Part shown: positions 9,533-18,569 of the stretch, piece by piece | How positions within the stretch are numbered: the first letter of the stretch is position 1 | Layout of the letters: every line of letters begins with the position of its first letter | DNA from: JABURQ01 sp029243145 | GTDB taxonomy: Bacteria; Planctomycetota; Planctomycetia; Planctomycetales; Planctomycetaceae | Assembly (NCBI GenBank): GCA_965660145.1 | Contig: CBFHYX010000002.1 | Coordinates: forward strand, 124,001-188,000 | DNA: 64,000 nucleotides | Direction of reading: 5' to 3' | Made by a program: the position numbers and the translations under genes | The notes under the pieces: model-generated | What the model was told of the DNA's origin: nothing | What the model saw: only the letters and a program-made list of their open reading frames with translations | Databases searched by the model: none

Positions 9533-11675
9533 GTCGTTCTCCTGCTGAAACATCAGGATTCGAAAATGGTATCGAAACGATCGACGCTTCAGTTGCATTT
9601 GCAGATTGATTAATGACGCTCTCGTAATTCTTCAAAGTGAGATCTGCAACTTTATTCCAGTTTACCTCGAGTGAATGATTGATAGCCCGTTGTGCCAATT
9701 CGTGGCGAAGGCCGGAGTCGCTTGCGAACTGATACAGTCCGCGAGCCACATCACTCACATCATCAACATCAACTGAAATTCCCGAGTTCCCAGCAACCTC
9801 TGGCATCGAAGAATTATCACCGTAAAGGGCCGGTGTGCCGCATGCCATTGATTCGAGAATCGGTAATCCGAAACCCTCATACTTGGAGATGTAACACGTT
9901 GCGATGGCTGCTGAATACAAGGTTGGCAAATCGTTGTCATCCACAAACCCGATGTAATAAATTCGCGGTGACTCCATCACCTTCTGCTCAATGATGGGCA
10001 TCTCTTCCCACCCGGCTGCTCCCGCGAGAACCAGATTGACATCAAGTTCAGGGTGCTCTTCCACCAATTGATTGAATGCATCGACCAAAGTGTGAATGTT
10101 TTTTCGCGGCTCGATCGTTCCAACCGAGAAAAAATAGGGGCCGTTTGGAAGCGAATGGCTCTGGCGCACTCCATCAATGGTTTCTTGGATAACGACGGGT
10201 TTACACCACTCGCGACTCACGGAGAGAGGGATCGTTTCGATACGATTTCCCTCGATCGCCAATTCGTCGATCATCGCTTGCCGAGTGGCTTCGGAGTCTG
10301 CGATATACTGAGAATGGCGATCTTCGACATAATTTAGCCCCAACTGTAATGTTCTGACGTTGGCGGGAGCCTGCAGTTCTGGACAAGCAATGTGGCACAA
10401 ATCATGGACTGTGGTGACGAGTTGACCAGGGTAACGCTTAGAAAATTCGTAGTTATTGGGCAATGTCAGATGGATGACATCGTATTTTGAGTCCTGTCCA
10501 TCAAGAATATTCTGTATCTTCTGAAATCTTTTATGAACCGAAAAAATGAGCTTTAGAATAAATAAACGAACCGAGCGAGAAATGATTTCCCGTAGGTGTG
10601 TCGTCGCTTTTGCTTCCTTCAATCGTTCACTGGCATGAGTGACTCGATCTTGCATCCGGCTGCATTTAACAAAATTATTTCCAGAAGATATCGGCGGTCT
10701 TCTATTCAGAATGTCTGTTTCGCAATCCTTCAATGGAAGCGTCCCGAATACTCCCAGCGATAGATCAATTTCCCATTCATCATTATCCGATGTCAGCTCT
10801 ACGATGGCGGCCAACAATTCTTTGATGTACCTTCCGATGCCGTCTTGATGGTTTCCCATAAGTTTTGAGGCATCAATGAGAACGCGCTTCTTCTGCGGCT
10901 TCCGCTGTGTTGAAGTCGGCGTTTTTGAAGTATCAGAAAAGGTCTCAATTGGGAATGATTGAGATTTGGGGGTTTCTTGGAACGTCGAATTCGGTTGCCA
11001 ATAGCCCATCTTTTTCAATTGCATTCCATGTTGAGCATAATATGCCAACTGAATATTCTCGGGCATTTCATCGAGCCAAGCTCCAACCTTTCCTCTTCGG
11101 AACTTCCCTTCACGCCAACGTCTTCGTTCTCCCTCGCTGAAACCGTGTTCCACTCCGCTTCCATAGGCGAAGTCTTTCGTTTTAAGATCATCGAACTTCG
11201 GAAGCTTCTCGTAACACGGTTTGGGTAAATCGATCCAGGGACGCAGCCGCTCGATACATTCTATGGGATTTTCAATCAACTCCTCAAATTTGATTGTCAA
11301 CACGGCTTTCTTTTGCCACTCACGAACATGCTCGCTCCAGCCACCAAAAAATGATCCGTCAGCCGCCTTTACGGCTTCAATCAAGTTCGCTTGGAAATCT
11401 GATGTCGGTTCGAGTAATTGTTTTCTGTACCAAGCGAGTGAAACCGCACAATCCCGACCATCTCGGACAAGATATACGGCCGGGGCATTTCGAAGTTTAT
11501 GAGGAAGCTGAGAGGGTCGCTGATGAGTCTTTACCACTGGGTATTTGTCAAAGTCAGGATCGATCGGGTAGTCGGATTCGTCGTGAAACGTACTCGACTC
11601 AATTCCGTAGACTTCTCGTAACACATTTCGGAAAAACGTGTTCCCGGACCGAGGGTAGGAAGCCAGCCATAACAT
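9522..11675 (-). CDS. Sulfotransferase-glycosyltransferase (GT4) fusion protein
   Basis: A 717-residue two-domain enzyme. Residues about 1-215 are a sulfotransferase: the donor loop is YPRSGNTFFRN at 7-17 and the 3'-phosphate segment is YLVRDGRDCAVSLAWYR near 70-86. After a low-complexity linker, residues about 264-700 form a GT-B glycosyltransferase of family 4 type. This part has VLIDASKLMG at its start, SVGTIEPRKN near 520, and the nucleotide-sugar signature YEGFGLPILESMACGTP near 605. The protein could add a sugar and sulfate the same or a neighbouring residue. It is the first gene of the minus-strand cluster and is preceded by a gene-free stretch of about 350 bases. No signal peptide is seen. 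The frame is continuous, so the fusion is not an annotation artefact. Confidence 0.85.
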   Translation of the reverse strand: MLWLASYPRSGNTFFRNVLREVYGIESSTFHDESDYPIDPDFDKYPVVKTHQRPSQLPHKLRNAPAVYLVRDGRDCAVSLAWYRKQLLEPTSDFQANLIEAVKAADGSFFGGWSEHVREWQKKAVLTIKFEELIENPIECIERLRPWIDLPKPCYEKLPKFDDLKTKDFAYGSGVEHGFSEGERRRWREGKFRRGKVGAWLDEMPENIQLAYYAQHGMQLKKMGYWQPNSTFQETPKSQSFPIETFSDTSKTPTSTQRKPQKKRVLIDASKLMGNHQDGIGRYIKELLAAIVELTSDNDEWEIDLSLGVFGTLPLKDCETDILNRRPPISSGNNFVKCSRMQDRVTHASERLKEAKATTHLREIISRSVRLFILKLIFSVHKRFQKIQNILDGQDSKYDVIHLTLPNNYEFSKRYPGQLVTTVHDLCHIACPELQAPANVRTLQLGLNYVEDRHSQYIADSEATRQAMIDELAIEGNRIETIPLSVSREWCKPVVIQETIDGVRQSHSLPNGPYFFSVGTIEPRKNIHTLVDAFNQLVEEHPELDVNLVLAGAAGWEEMPIIEQKVMESPRIYYIGFVDDNDLPTLYSAAIATCYISKYEGFGLPILESMACGTPALYGDNSSMPEVAGNSGISVDVDDVSDVARGLYQFASDSGLRHELAQRAINHSLEVNWNKVADLTLKNYESVINQSANATEASIVSIPFSNPDVSAGERRAS

Positions 11676-12024
11676 GAGTTGCTCGATTTTAAAAGTGGTG
11701 ACTCACTAGGGAGGAAAGTCCATAGTCGTGTAGTAAATTCAGCAGGGGACTGGATTTCGCGATTTTTAGGTCAAAAGAGGCGTGACTGCAAGAGGAATGG
11801 CCGCAAAGCTCTCCCCATTCCAGAGCTGGTCCTTGGGGGATTCGTAGCAAAAAGCAGGCGAGAGCTAGACAGCAATTTCTGGGGAATCTCGCTGGAAACA
11901 CATGTATTTCAGCGATTTGAAAGAGTCCCAGAAGTGTGAAATACAGTAAATTCACGCGTTAATCGCGACCGCTTAACAAACAGACAGGATCAACCATTCG
12001 AAGTCTTCAGAGAACTTTAGTCGG
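11676..12024. other. Gene-free region upstream of the sulfotransferase cluster
   Basis: No supported gene. The region must hold the promoter of the minus-strand sulfotransferase cluster and the 3' flank of the S9 peptidase gene. A 16-base imperfect palindrome (gaaacacatgtatttc, 11895-11910, seven of eight pairs) around ACATGT is the only operator-like structure I noticed. Confidence 0.4.
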
Positions 12025-14091
12025 TTACTCTTCTCCAGAAGGAAGATGATCGAGGAGGTATCGAATGATCAGTTTTCTCACATGAACCAAGGATCCCGCT
12101 CCCTCTCGCAGTCCATGGTCGCGATTTGGATACACCATGTAGTCGAATGACTTCCCAAGTTCGATGAGCCGATCAACCAGTCCCTCAATGATCTGAATAT
12201 GGGTGTTTGTTTCACCTGAGCCTGTAATGATCATGAGATCCCCTGTCAGTCCCTCAGCGAAATTCAGAGGAGCTGACTTTTCGTATCCTTCTCGATTCAC
12301 TTCTCGCGTTCGCATGTAGATTTCCTGAAACCAGGCGTTGTACAAATGCGGCTGTGGTTTTGGAACGACGGCAATTCCGACTTGATAGAGATCGGGCTTC
12401 CGAAACATGGCGTTTAATGTGTTGGATCCACCACCACTCCATCCCCAGATCCCAACGCGAGATAAATCCACATAGGGCCGAGCTCGTCCCAATTCTTTTA
12501 ACGCCGCTGCCTGATCTTCAGTGGAGAGAGGACCCAGTTTGCCAAAAATCGAACGGCGCCAAGCCGCCCCTTTGGGGCAGGGAGTTCCACGGTTATCAAT
12601 CGAGACCACGAGATATCCCAAGTCGGCAATGACGCGATGGAAATCAATCTGAGCGGCTCCCCATTTATCCAAAACCGTTTGCAAATGTGGCTCTCCGTAG
12701 ACATAAATGAACAGAGGATATTTTTTCGAGGGATCGAAATCTTTCGGCTTCAGCATCCAGGCGTCTAGGGAGACTTCGTCCCCAATGTCGATTTGAAGAA
12801 ATTCTGTGGGTTGCGATATCAAACCCTTCATTTTCTCTCGAAGCTTCTGATTGTGTTCCAGAACGCGAACGGTTTTGTGTCCTGAAATTTTGACAAGCTC
12901 GATGATGGGAGGCGTATCCAAGCCTGAATAAGTATGGAATGCCCACTTGGCATCTGGCGAGAACTGATAGTCGTGTGTCCCCGGTTGGTCCGCGGGCGTG
13001 ATCAACTCCATGCCACCCGATCCATCTAGCTTCACTCGATACAAGTATTTCTGGGTTCCATTATCCGGTGAAGCATAGAAGTAATACCATCCCTCTTGTT
13101 CATCGACGACAGCACGGTCGATGATGTCATACTCACCCGGCGTGAGGACTGCTAATTCATCTCCGTCACGCGAATAGAGAAAAGCATGTCGCCAGCCATC
13201 TTTTTCACTAATGACGATGAATTCCTGACCGTCTCGAATCCAGGTCAATCCCAAGTTCGTACCCTGACTGGCGATGGCCCATGCTGAATTGGTTTCGCTA
13301 TAGATCCGCTTCGCTTGACCACCCACAGGGACGATCAAGAATTCACGTGTGTCACGAAAACGGCTGAGTTTTTCAATGAGAACTTGTGTTGAATTGTTCG
13401 CCCAAGCGACTTGCCCGAGATAGAAGCCTTCTTCGGGTGTATCGAGGGGCAACCATTGTGCGTCTGTCCCATTTGAGTTAACGACGCCAACACGCAATGT
13501 GGAAATTTTTTCGCCCACTCGCGCAAAACGGTCATGTCGAACTCCAGGATAGGACGGATCGCTGGGCACTAAAACCGACCGTTGTCTGACGTTTGTCTGG
13601 TCAGATTCGACAAACACGATGCGTTGAGAATCTGAGCTCCATACGGGATCACGATACGAGACATCGCGTTCCGCAGGCCGATTCGTTAATTGAGTGCGTT
13701 GTCCGCTCTCCAGTTCTCGTACGAACAGATTACCCGCTCGGTATTCCAACAGACTTTTGCCATTCGGTGAAAGTAGTTCTTGGTGATCAAGCTCTCCCAG
13801 TTTCTTTGACGTTAATTCGACTTGATTGCCACTCTGTAGATCGTAACCCACCGGAGCCGAGTTGTTGGTTTTCGGGTTACGTTCCCAAACTGCATACCCC
13901 GAGTTATTGGGGAACCATTCCATCCGTGGTCTGTTTCCGCGAAATTCAACACGTTCGTAGATCGCTTTTAGCCGAGATTCCACGAACGTATTCCTTGCTA
14001 GTTCGTCAGAGGCTTGGGCGTTCAAGTGATGAGTCCTCAATACTGAGAGAAGAGTCAATGCAAGAAAAGTGTATCGTTTTGTGTGTGTCAT
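12025..14091 (-). CDS. Prolyl oligopeptidase / DPP-IV-like S9 family peptidase
   Basis: A 688-residue exported serine peptidase. An N-terminal signal peptide (about residues 1-26, ending near LNAQA) is followed by a beta-propeller (about 50-420) and an alpha/beta-hydrolase domain. The nucleophile lies in GWSGGG near residue 550 and the catalytic His in RDHGLREG near 660. Where human DPP-IV has the acid in HGTADDN, this protein reads TGSGETN near 624, so the acid appears to be Glu. Family members release dipeptides or short peptides from N termini, probably here in the periplasm. It stands alone, divergent from the SOUL gene. Confidence 0.85.
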   Translation of the reverse strand: MTHTKRYTFLALTLLSVLRTHHLNAQASDELARNTFVESRLKAIYERVEFRGNRPRMEWFPNNSGYAVWERNPKTNNSAPVGYDLQSGNQVELTSKKLGELDHQELLSPNGKSLLEYRAGNLFVRELESGQRTQLTNRPAERDVSYRDPVWSSDSQRIVFVESDQTNVRQRSVLVPSDPSYPGVRHDRFARVGEKISTLRVGVVNSNGTDAQWLPLDTPEEGFYLGQVAWANNSTQVLIEKLSRFRDTREFLIVPVGGQAKRIYSETNSAWAIASQGTNLGLTWIRDGQEFIVISEKDGWRHAFLYSRDGDELAVLTPGEYDIIDRAVVDEQEGWYYFYASPDNGTQKYLYRVKLDGSGGMELITPADQPGTHDYQFSPDAKWAFHTYSGLDTPPIIELVKISGHKTVRVLEHNQKLREKMKGLISQPTEFLQIDIGDEVSLDAWMLKPKDFDPSKKYPLFIYVYGEPHLQTVLDKWGAAQIDFHRVIADLGYLVVSIDNRGTPCPKGAAWRRSIFGKLGPLSTEDQAAALKELGRARPYVDLSRVGIWGWSGGGSNTLNAMFRKPDLYQVGIAVVPKPQPHLYNAWFQEIYMRTREVNREGYEKSAPLNFAEGLTGDLMIITGSGETNTHIQIIEGLVDRLIELGKSFDYMVYPNRDHGLREGAGSLVHVRKLIIRYLLDHLPSGEE

Positions 14092-14376
14092 CTAAATTGC
14101 CCGCCAATGTCTTCATACGAGAGGAGAAGATTCGATTTCTGTCTAAGTGGTGCTAGGATAATAGCTTGATGAGTGTGTATGACTATAACATCTCGCAATT
14201 CTTCACGCTCGTATTTGGTAAAATTCTAGAGTCACTCGGATTAGCATTAACCCAAAGGCAATTCTTAGAGCTATTTCAACTTGCCAGATCACAGAGTCCA
14301 TCTAAGATGAACATGAGATTGTTACCCGCTCTGATAACCTTGGTTTGTATTGGAATATCTCGTGACCAGGAAACGA

Positions 14377-14961
14377 ATGACCTATCTTATCATCTTCTTT
14401 GTAATTGGAAGTGTCGCCTACGCTGGTTGGAAAATCACCAATCGAAATGCCTATGAAACTGCTGAATACCAAGTTGTTGCCAAGGATTCCCCCTTTGAAA
14501 TTCGCAATTATACCGCACTGACTCTGGTCACAACTCCGATGCGTGTGGAATCGCAGGGCAATGATGGAAGTTTTGGAAGACTGTTTTCTTACATTTCAGG
14601 CAACAACGAAAGCGAGCAGTCGATATCGATGACGACTCCCGTTTTTATGGATATGAACGACGATCCTGGAATCGGAAATATGGCCTTTGTGATCCCCAAT
14701 AAAGTCGCCGAAGAGAATATTCCTCTTCCAAAGTCAGAGCAAGTGACGCTTCGTGATCGCTCTGCCGGACGATTCGCTGTTTATCGTTTTGCAGGCCGCA
14801 TCAATCAAGATTCTGTCGCGCAGGCGGAACGAAAATTACGAACTTGGATTGAGAATCAAGGATTCAGCGTGAATGAACATGCTGAAGTTGCCGGCTACGA
14901 TCCTCCTTGGACTCCAGGACCGTTTCGTAGAAATGAAGTTCTTATTGAGTTGGTGGATTAA
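14377..14961 (+). CDS. SOUL-family heme-binding protein
   Basis: A 194-residue membrane-anchored protein: one N-terminal hydrophobic helix (TYLIIFFVIGSVAYAGW) followed by a SOUL/HBP domain. Recognisable parts are YQVVAKDSPFEIRNYTALTLV, the ISMTTPVFMDM core and the C-terminal NEVLIELVD. Relatives bind heme or other tetrapyrroles; the role in bacteria is unsettled. I chose ATG at 14377 because AGGAAA lies about six bases upstream; a longer frame opens at 14350 without a site. It is a single gene, divergent from the S9 peptidase. Confidence 0.85.
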   Translation: MTYLIIFFVIGSVAYAGWKITNRNAYETAEYQVVAKDSPFEIRNYTALTLVTTPMRVESQGNDGSFGRLFSYISGNNESEQSISMTTPVFMDMNDDPGIGNMAFVIPNKVAEENIPLPKSEQVTLRDRSAGRFAVYRFAGRINQDSVAQAERKLRTWIENQGFSVNEHAEVAGYDPPWTPGPFRRNEVLIELVD

Positions 14962-15089
14962 AAACGTATGCCGCCAATACGGAACCTGCAATGATGCGAC
15001 CTAGCGGGACGCTTAAAGCAACAATTCGAGCAAGAATTCGACGAACAGGTTCATTCTGAATCATCTCACTCTTGCAGTGTATCCTGCCC

Positions 15090-16808
15090 CTATTCTCGCA
15101 TCAGGCTTTCAGCGAACGGGAGCAGGCTAGAGATTCGCTCGCTGCGGTAGATAGACCAACCGACGTTCTTGGCGGGTGGGCTGGCCACTTTGACTTCCCA
15201 AACTAGCTCAGGTGTTTTGCCGTGAGTGATCTCGAACACCCGTGCCCATTGATAGTCGGAAGGAATTTTGTCTGAGGGAATCCCTCCCTTCAATTCGATG
15301 TGCCCGCCATCGGTGATCAAGATATTTCCGGTAATGGGTAATTCATCCGCTTCACCATAGAAGGGAGTATAGAATGATGCATGGTCTTTCTCTCCACCGC
15401 GATATTCCCAGACGTTCTTGACGGTCATTGCCTCTTCATCGATTTCTAATTCCAAGACGCGACTGAAGTTGTCTTTGGCTAATGTTTTCTCAGCAGGAGG
15501 AATGGAGCGAAAATTCCCGTTGTCATACATTAATAATGTGCCACGAGACGTGAGTTGTGGGCCATGTTGATGATAGGGCCAAGTCCAATCGCCAACTTTT
15601 GTGAGAAGTTTTTCTTTCCATGGACTTTCCCACCCCGAGGGGTCTCCCAGGATCCAGCGAATCTCACCCGTCGCAAAATTCATTTTGATGAGACAATCCT
15701 GATGACGCAGAGAAAGGATGATCCAATCTTTCTCGGCGGTTCTGACAATGGCATTCGCATGCGACCAGTCTTCGGTGTTTTTGACGCCAGTCTCTTCGTA
15801 TTTGTTATTCCAGAAGTTGCCGAAAGCTCCGTTGCTGAGGCGTGTGGTGTCGAGATGATCGAAGAGATTTAATTTGCTGGTCACTTTTCCATCAGCCCCG
15901 AATTCCACAATCTCGTCGCCCACCACATCTGCTTCGGCACGCTTTCGCAAGTTGGCTGGCTCGGGGTAATAGTCTTTCAGGCGACGCATGCGAGTCGATA
16001 ACGCCATGAAACGATCATCTTCCAGAGGGAGTATTTCATGATGAAGTGTATCGCAATCGACGGGGATCGAGTCTTTGTTTGGAGAAGCTCCAATATTGGC
16101 GGCATGCCATTGCCTGATAATTTCACCGGCGAGGCTCACTTCAATCATGCGGCGATATCGAGCATGGTTATACAGCAGGTGCCCATTCTCCATCACTTCA
16201 ATACTTGCGGTGCGATGACCGGTATCGAGATACCAAACCACGCGTCCCGCAGCATCCAGCATAATCATGTAGCCGTAATCCATACGGTCGACGTTGTTGT
16301 CCCAAACATTGACGGGAAAGAGTGTGTAGCCGGGTTCCATCTGTTCCGGTTTGCTGATGGTCGTTTCTAGCGGAGGGAAGTATTTCGGCAGTGGAGGCGT
16401 TATGAATTCGAGGGGTTCGCTACGATCAAACCGCTGATTGGCGGAATCTTCTACTCGGACAACGATTTGGTGTGTTTGGTCGGGATGCATTCCCAACAGC
16501 ACCACTTTCTGATGGCGGGCCGGGAGCATTTTGGGTCTCCAAACCCATTCGCGCTCGCCATCATTCACCTCCAATGCCACCACGACTGGGGTTGTTGCCG
16601 ACACTTCAACGACGGCCATCAAGGGAGCGAGTGGATTGGGACTTTCACTGATTGTGGGCGGGGATCCCAGAAGCTTTGCTTGTTGCAAGCCGGCCACAGA
16701 TTGTTGAGCGGGAATCGGAGTGTTGCGATTGGAGTCGGAAGAGCATCCCGGACAGCACAAGCTGAGCACAGAAAACGCAACTAAACAATAAAGAGTGAGT
16801 TGTTTCAT
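15090..16808 (-). CDS. Arylsulfotransferase (ASST)-like secreted protein
   Basis: About 572 residues. The N terminus from ATG at 16808 is a hydrophobic export signal ending in a cysteine-rich segment (LCCPGCSSDS), so it may be a lipoprotein, although no textbook lipobox is present. The body resembles the arylsulfotransferase propeller fold, with histidine-bearing blades such as DTLHHEIL, DWSHANAIV, LRHQDCLIKM and QHGPQLTSRGTLLMYDNGN. Characterised members move sulfate from one aryl sulfate to a phenol through a histidine intermediate, without PAPS, outside the cytoplasm. Activity here is not proven; many homologues are called only ASST-domain proteins. An upstream TTG at 16841 is an unlikely start. 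Confidence 0.75.
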   Translation of the reverse strand: MKQLTLYCLVAFSVLSLCCPGCSSDSNRNTPIPAQQSVAGLQQAKLLGSPPTISESPNPLAPLMAVVEVSATTPVVVALEVNDGEREWVWRPKMLPARHQKVVLLGMHPDQTHQIVVRVEDSANQRFDRSEPLEFITPPLPKYFPPLETTISKPEQMEPGYTLFPVNVWDNNVDRMDYGYMIMLDAAGRVVWYLDTGHRTASIEVMENGHLLYNHARYRRMIEVSLAGEIIRQWHAANIGASPNKDSIPVDCDTLHHEILPLEDDRFMALSTRMRRLKDYYPEPANLRKRAEADVVGDEIVEFGADGKVTSKLNLFDHLDTTRLSNGAFGNFWNNKYEETGVKNTEDWSHANAIVRTAEKDWIILSLRHQDCLIKMNFATGEIRWILGDPSGWESPWKEKLLTKVGDWTWPYHQHGPQLTSRGTLLMYDNGNFRSIPPAEKTLAKDNFSRVLELEIDEEAMTVKNVWEYRGGEKDHASFYTPFYGEADELPITGNILITDGGHIELKGGIPSDKIPSDYQWARVFEITHGKTPELVWEVKVASPPAKNVGWSIYRSERISSLLPFAESLMRE

Positions 16809-17016
16809 CGTTTGTGTAAAAATTTTATCCCATCGAATCAACGATGTCTGTGAGTTCTGTTTTATCTTGTCAACATATTAACTCCGCAAAACGGCAAACA
16901 CCACTACCGAGTTTTGCTATCCACTCGACAAATAAAGTTCTATGATGCTCGGACTGCCGATGAGTCAATGTTTGCTTTTTCTTTCAAACCAGAGTTTCGT
17001 GAGCCGATTTGAGGAA

Positions 17017-17038
17017 GGCAGGCGGGAGCCTGCCCTAC
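17017..17038. repeat. REP-like hairpin with CTAC (GTAG on the complement)
   Basis: A perfect seven-base stem GGCAGGC/GCCTGCC with a four-base loop (17017-17034) is followed by CTAC. On the minus strand it therefore reads GTAG plus GC-rich hairpin, the layout of REP sequences recognised by RAYT transposases. It has the same form as the arms of the element at 46864-46935. It lies just before the mutY start. Confidence 0.6.
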
Positions 17039-17043
17039 ACTGC

Positions 17044-18177
17044 ATGTCTATGAACGCTGATCTTCACGCCGAACAATTCGATTTTGCCATAATGCGCAGA
17101 AGGTTGAAGTCGTGGTACAAGAAGAAAGGTCGAGAGTTACCCTGGCGTAATCTCGACGACCCCTACCGCGTCTGGATCAGCGAGATCATGCTGCAACAGA
17201 CGACCGTCACCGCCGTCATTCCGTATTACGAACGATTCTTCAACCGATTTCCCGATGTGAGATCTCTGGCAAACTCTAACCAGCAGGACGTTCTCGCGTT
17301 ATGGGAAGGGCTCGGATACTACAGTCGAGCACGAAATCTGCACAAAGCCGCCCAGGTGATTGTTGCTGAGCATGGTGGAATCCTTCCTCGATCAGCAGAC
17401 GCATTGCAGACATTGCCGGGCATCGGGCGTTACACCGCCGGGGCGATTGCCTCGTTCGCAATGGGACAATCGGCCCCCATCGTTGAAGCCAACACGCTGC
17501 GTTTGTACGCCCGGCTCTTGGGGATGACCGATGACCCCCGTACCACTGCCGGTCAGAAACAATTGTGGAACTTTGCCGAAGCGATCCTCCCAAAGAAGAA
17601 TGCAGGAGACACCAATCAAGCGTTGATGGATCTTGGGTCGCTCGTCTGTACACCCAGAGAACCCGACTGCCCGAACTGTCCATTGCTCCGCTTCTGTCGT
17701 GCTGCCGAACTGGGGAAACAGGCCGAGATACCACGCCCCAAACAGAAAACGAAAATCACCGAGTTACAAGACATCTGCGTTGCCATCCTGGACGGTAAGA
17801 AGGTCTTACTGCGACAGCGTCAACTGAATGAACGCTGGGCCGGCTTGTGGGACTTTCCTCGTTGGACGAGTGAGAAAGCATTGCCGAAGCTTTCCGTCAG
17901 TCTGTTGCCAAGAGCGTCGCTGGAACAATCGATCATTACAGAAATCCGGGAACGAACCGGATACGAAATCGATCATGGTCCCTTGTCCGAAGTCATTAAG
18001 CATTCGGTGACGCGGTATCGCATCGAATTGTTTTGTTTCACGGCGAAGAAAGTCTCCGGTCGGAAGAAGTCGGGCGAGCCGTTGGAATGGGTGCCGCTGA
18101 AAGATCTGGATGATCGACCGTTGTCGGTAACCGGACGCAAGTTTGCCAAGACTCTGCAAGCGGGCGGGTTATTTTGA
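17044..18177 (+). CDS. mutY: A/G-specific adenine DNA glycosylase
   Basis: About 378 residues. MutY removes adenine mispaired with 8-oxoguanine or guanine. Seen: the catalytic Glu region (WISEIMLQQTTV), the helix-hairpin-helix (LPGIGRYTAGAIASF), the four-cysteine iron-sulfur loop (C-x6-C-x2-C-x5-C within CTPREPDCPNCPLLRFC) and a C-terminal NUDIX-like domain (RQRQLNERWAGLWDFPRW) that reads 8-oxoG. The Asp of the usual DGN motif is Glu here (VEANTLRLYARL, about residue 149). The frame is open from 16942, but the segment before 17044 contains the REP-like hairpin, so I prefer ATG at 17044 or 17050. No strong ribosome site was seen for any start. Confidence 0.88.
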   Translation: MSMNADLHAEQFDFAIMRRRLKSWYKKKGRELPWRNLDDPYRVWISEIMLQQTTVTAVIPYYERFFNRFPDVRSLANSNQQDVLALWEGLGYYSRARNLHKAAQVIVAEHGGILPRSADALQTLPGIGRYTAGAIASFAMGQSAPIVEANTLRLYARLLGMTDDPRTTAGQKQLWNFAEAILPKKNAGDTNQALMDLGSLVCTPREPDCPNCPLLRFCRAAELGKQAEIPRPKQKTKITELQDICVAILDGKKVLLRQRQLNERWAGLWDFPRWTSEKALPKLSVSLLPRASLEQSIITEIRERTGYEIDHGPLSEVIKHSVTRYRIELFCFTAKKVSGRKKSGEPLEWVPLKDLDDRPLSVTGRKFAKTLQAGGLF

Positions 18178-18202
18178 GGTATTTATTGATCTCAAAAATA
18201 TT

Positions 18203-18490
18203 TCATCCATCTTCAAACGTATTCGAGGAATTCGTTTTATCTTCAAGTTGTTCAATGCGTTTTAGTAGTTTATTCAGAATGGTTGAGCCACGAATCCCTA
18301 AAGTCCCAATAAGTATCATGGGTACCAACATGGAAATTGATTCATTCTGAGGAGAGTTGAATATATCCACGATTGATACCAATATCATTGAGCAAAACGC
18401 AAAATATCCCATGAAGGCCAACCATTTCACTTCTTTGTTGAGATCGGTCCGGGCAGTCATAAAACGCTTTCTAAAGAGGTAATGCGTCAT
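18203..18490 (-). CDS. Small two-helix membrane protein of unknown function
   Basis: 95 residues with two hydrophobic segments (about 25-45, WLAFMGYFAFCSMILVSIVD, and 54-68, MLVPMILIGTLGI) and a charged C-terminal tail with a short coiled-coil look (LNKLLKRIEQLEDK). I do not recognise a family. ATG at 18460 is an alternative start. It lies alone on the minus strand between mutY and the DUF1501 gene. The balanced hydrophobic pattern supports a real small protein, but there is no further support. Confidence 0.5.
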   Translation of the reverse strand: MTHYLFRKRFMTARTDLNKEVKWLAFMGYFAFCSMILVSIVDIFNSPQNESISMLVPMILIGTLGIRGSTILNKLLKRIEQLEDKTNSSNTFEDG

Positions 18491-18569
18491 CGTATTTCAG
18501 TGAATCCACTCTAACGATCTGCTAAACTTACGGAAAGATCACTTCACTTATTACAAGAGCAATCGCTCC

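Noticed and set aside
13593..14156. 187-codon plus-strand frame over the S9 peptidase
   Set aside because: Antisense shadow of a clearly real gene with signal peptide and catalytic motifs.
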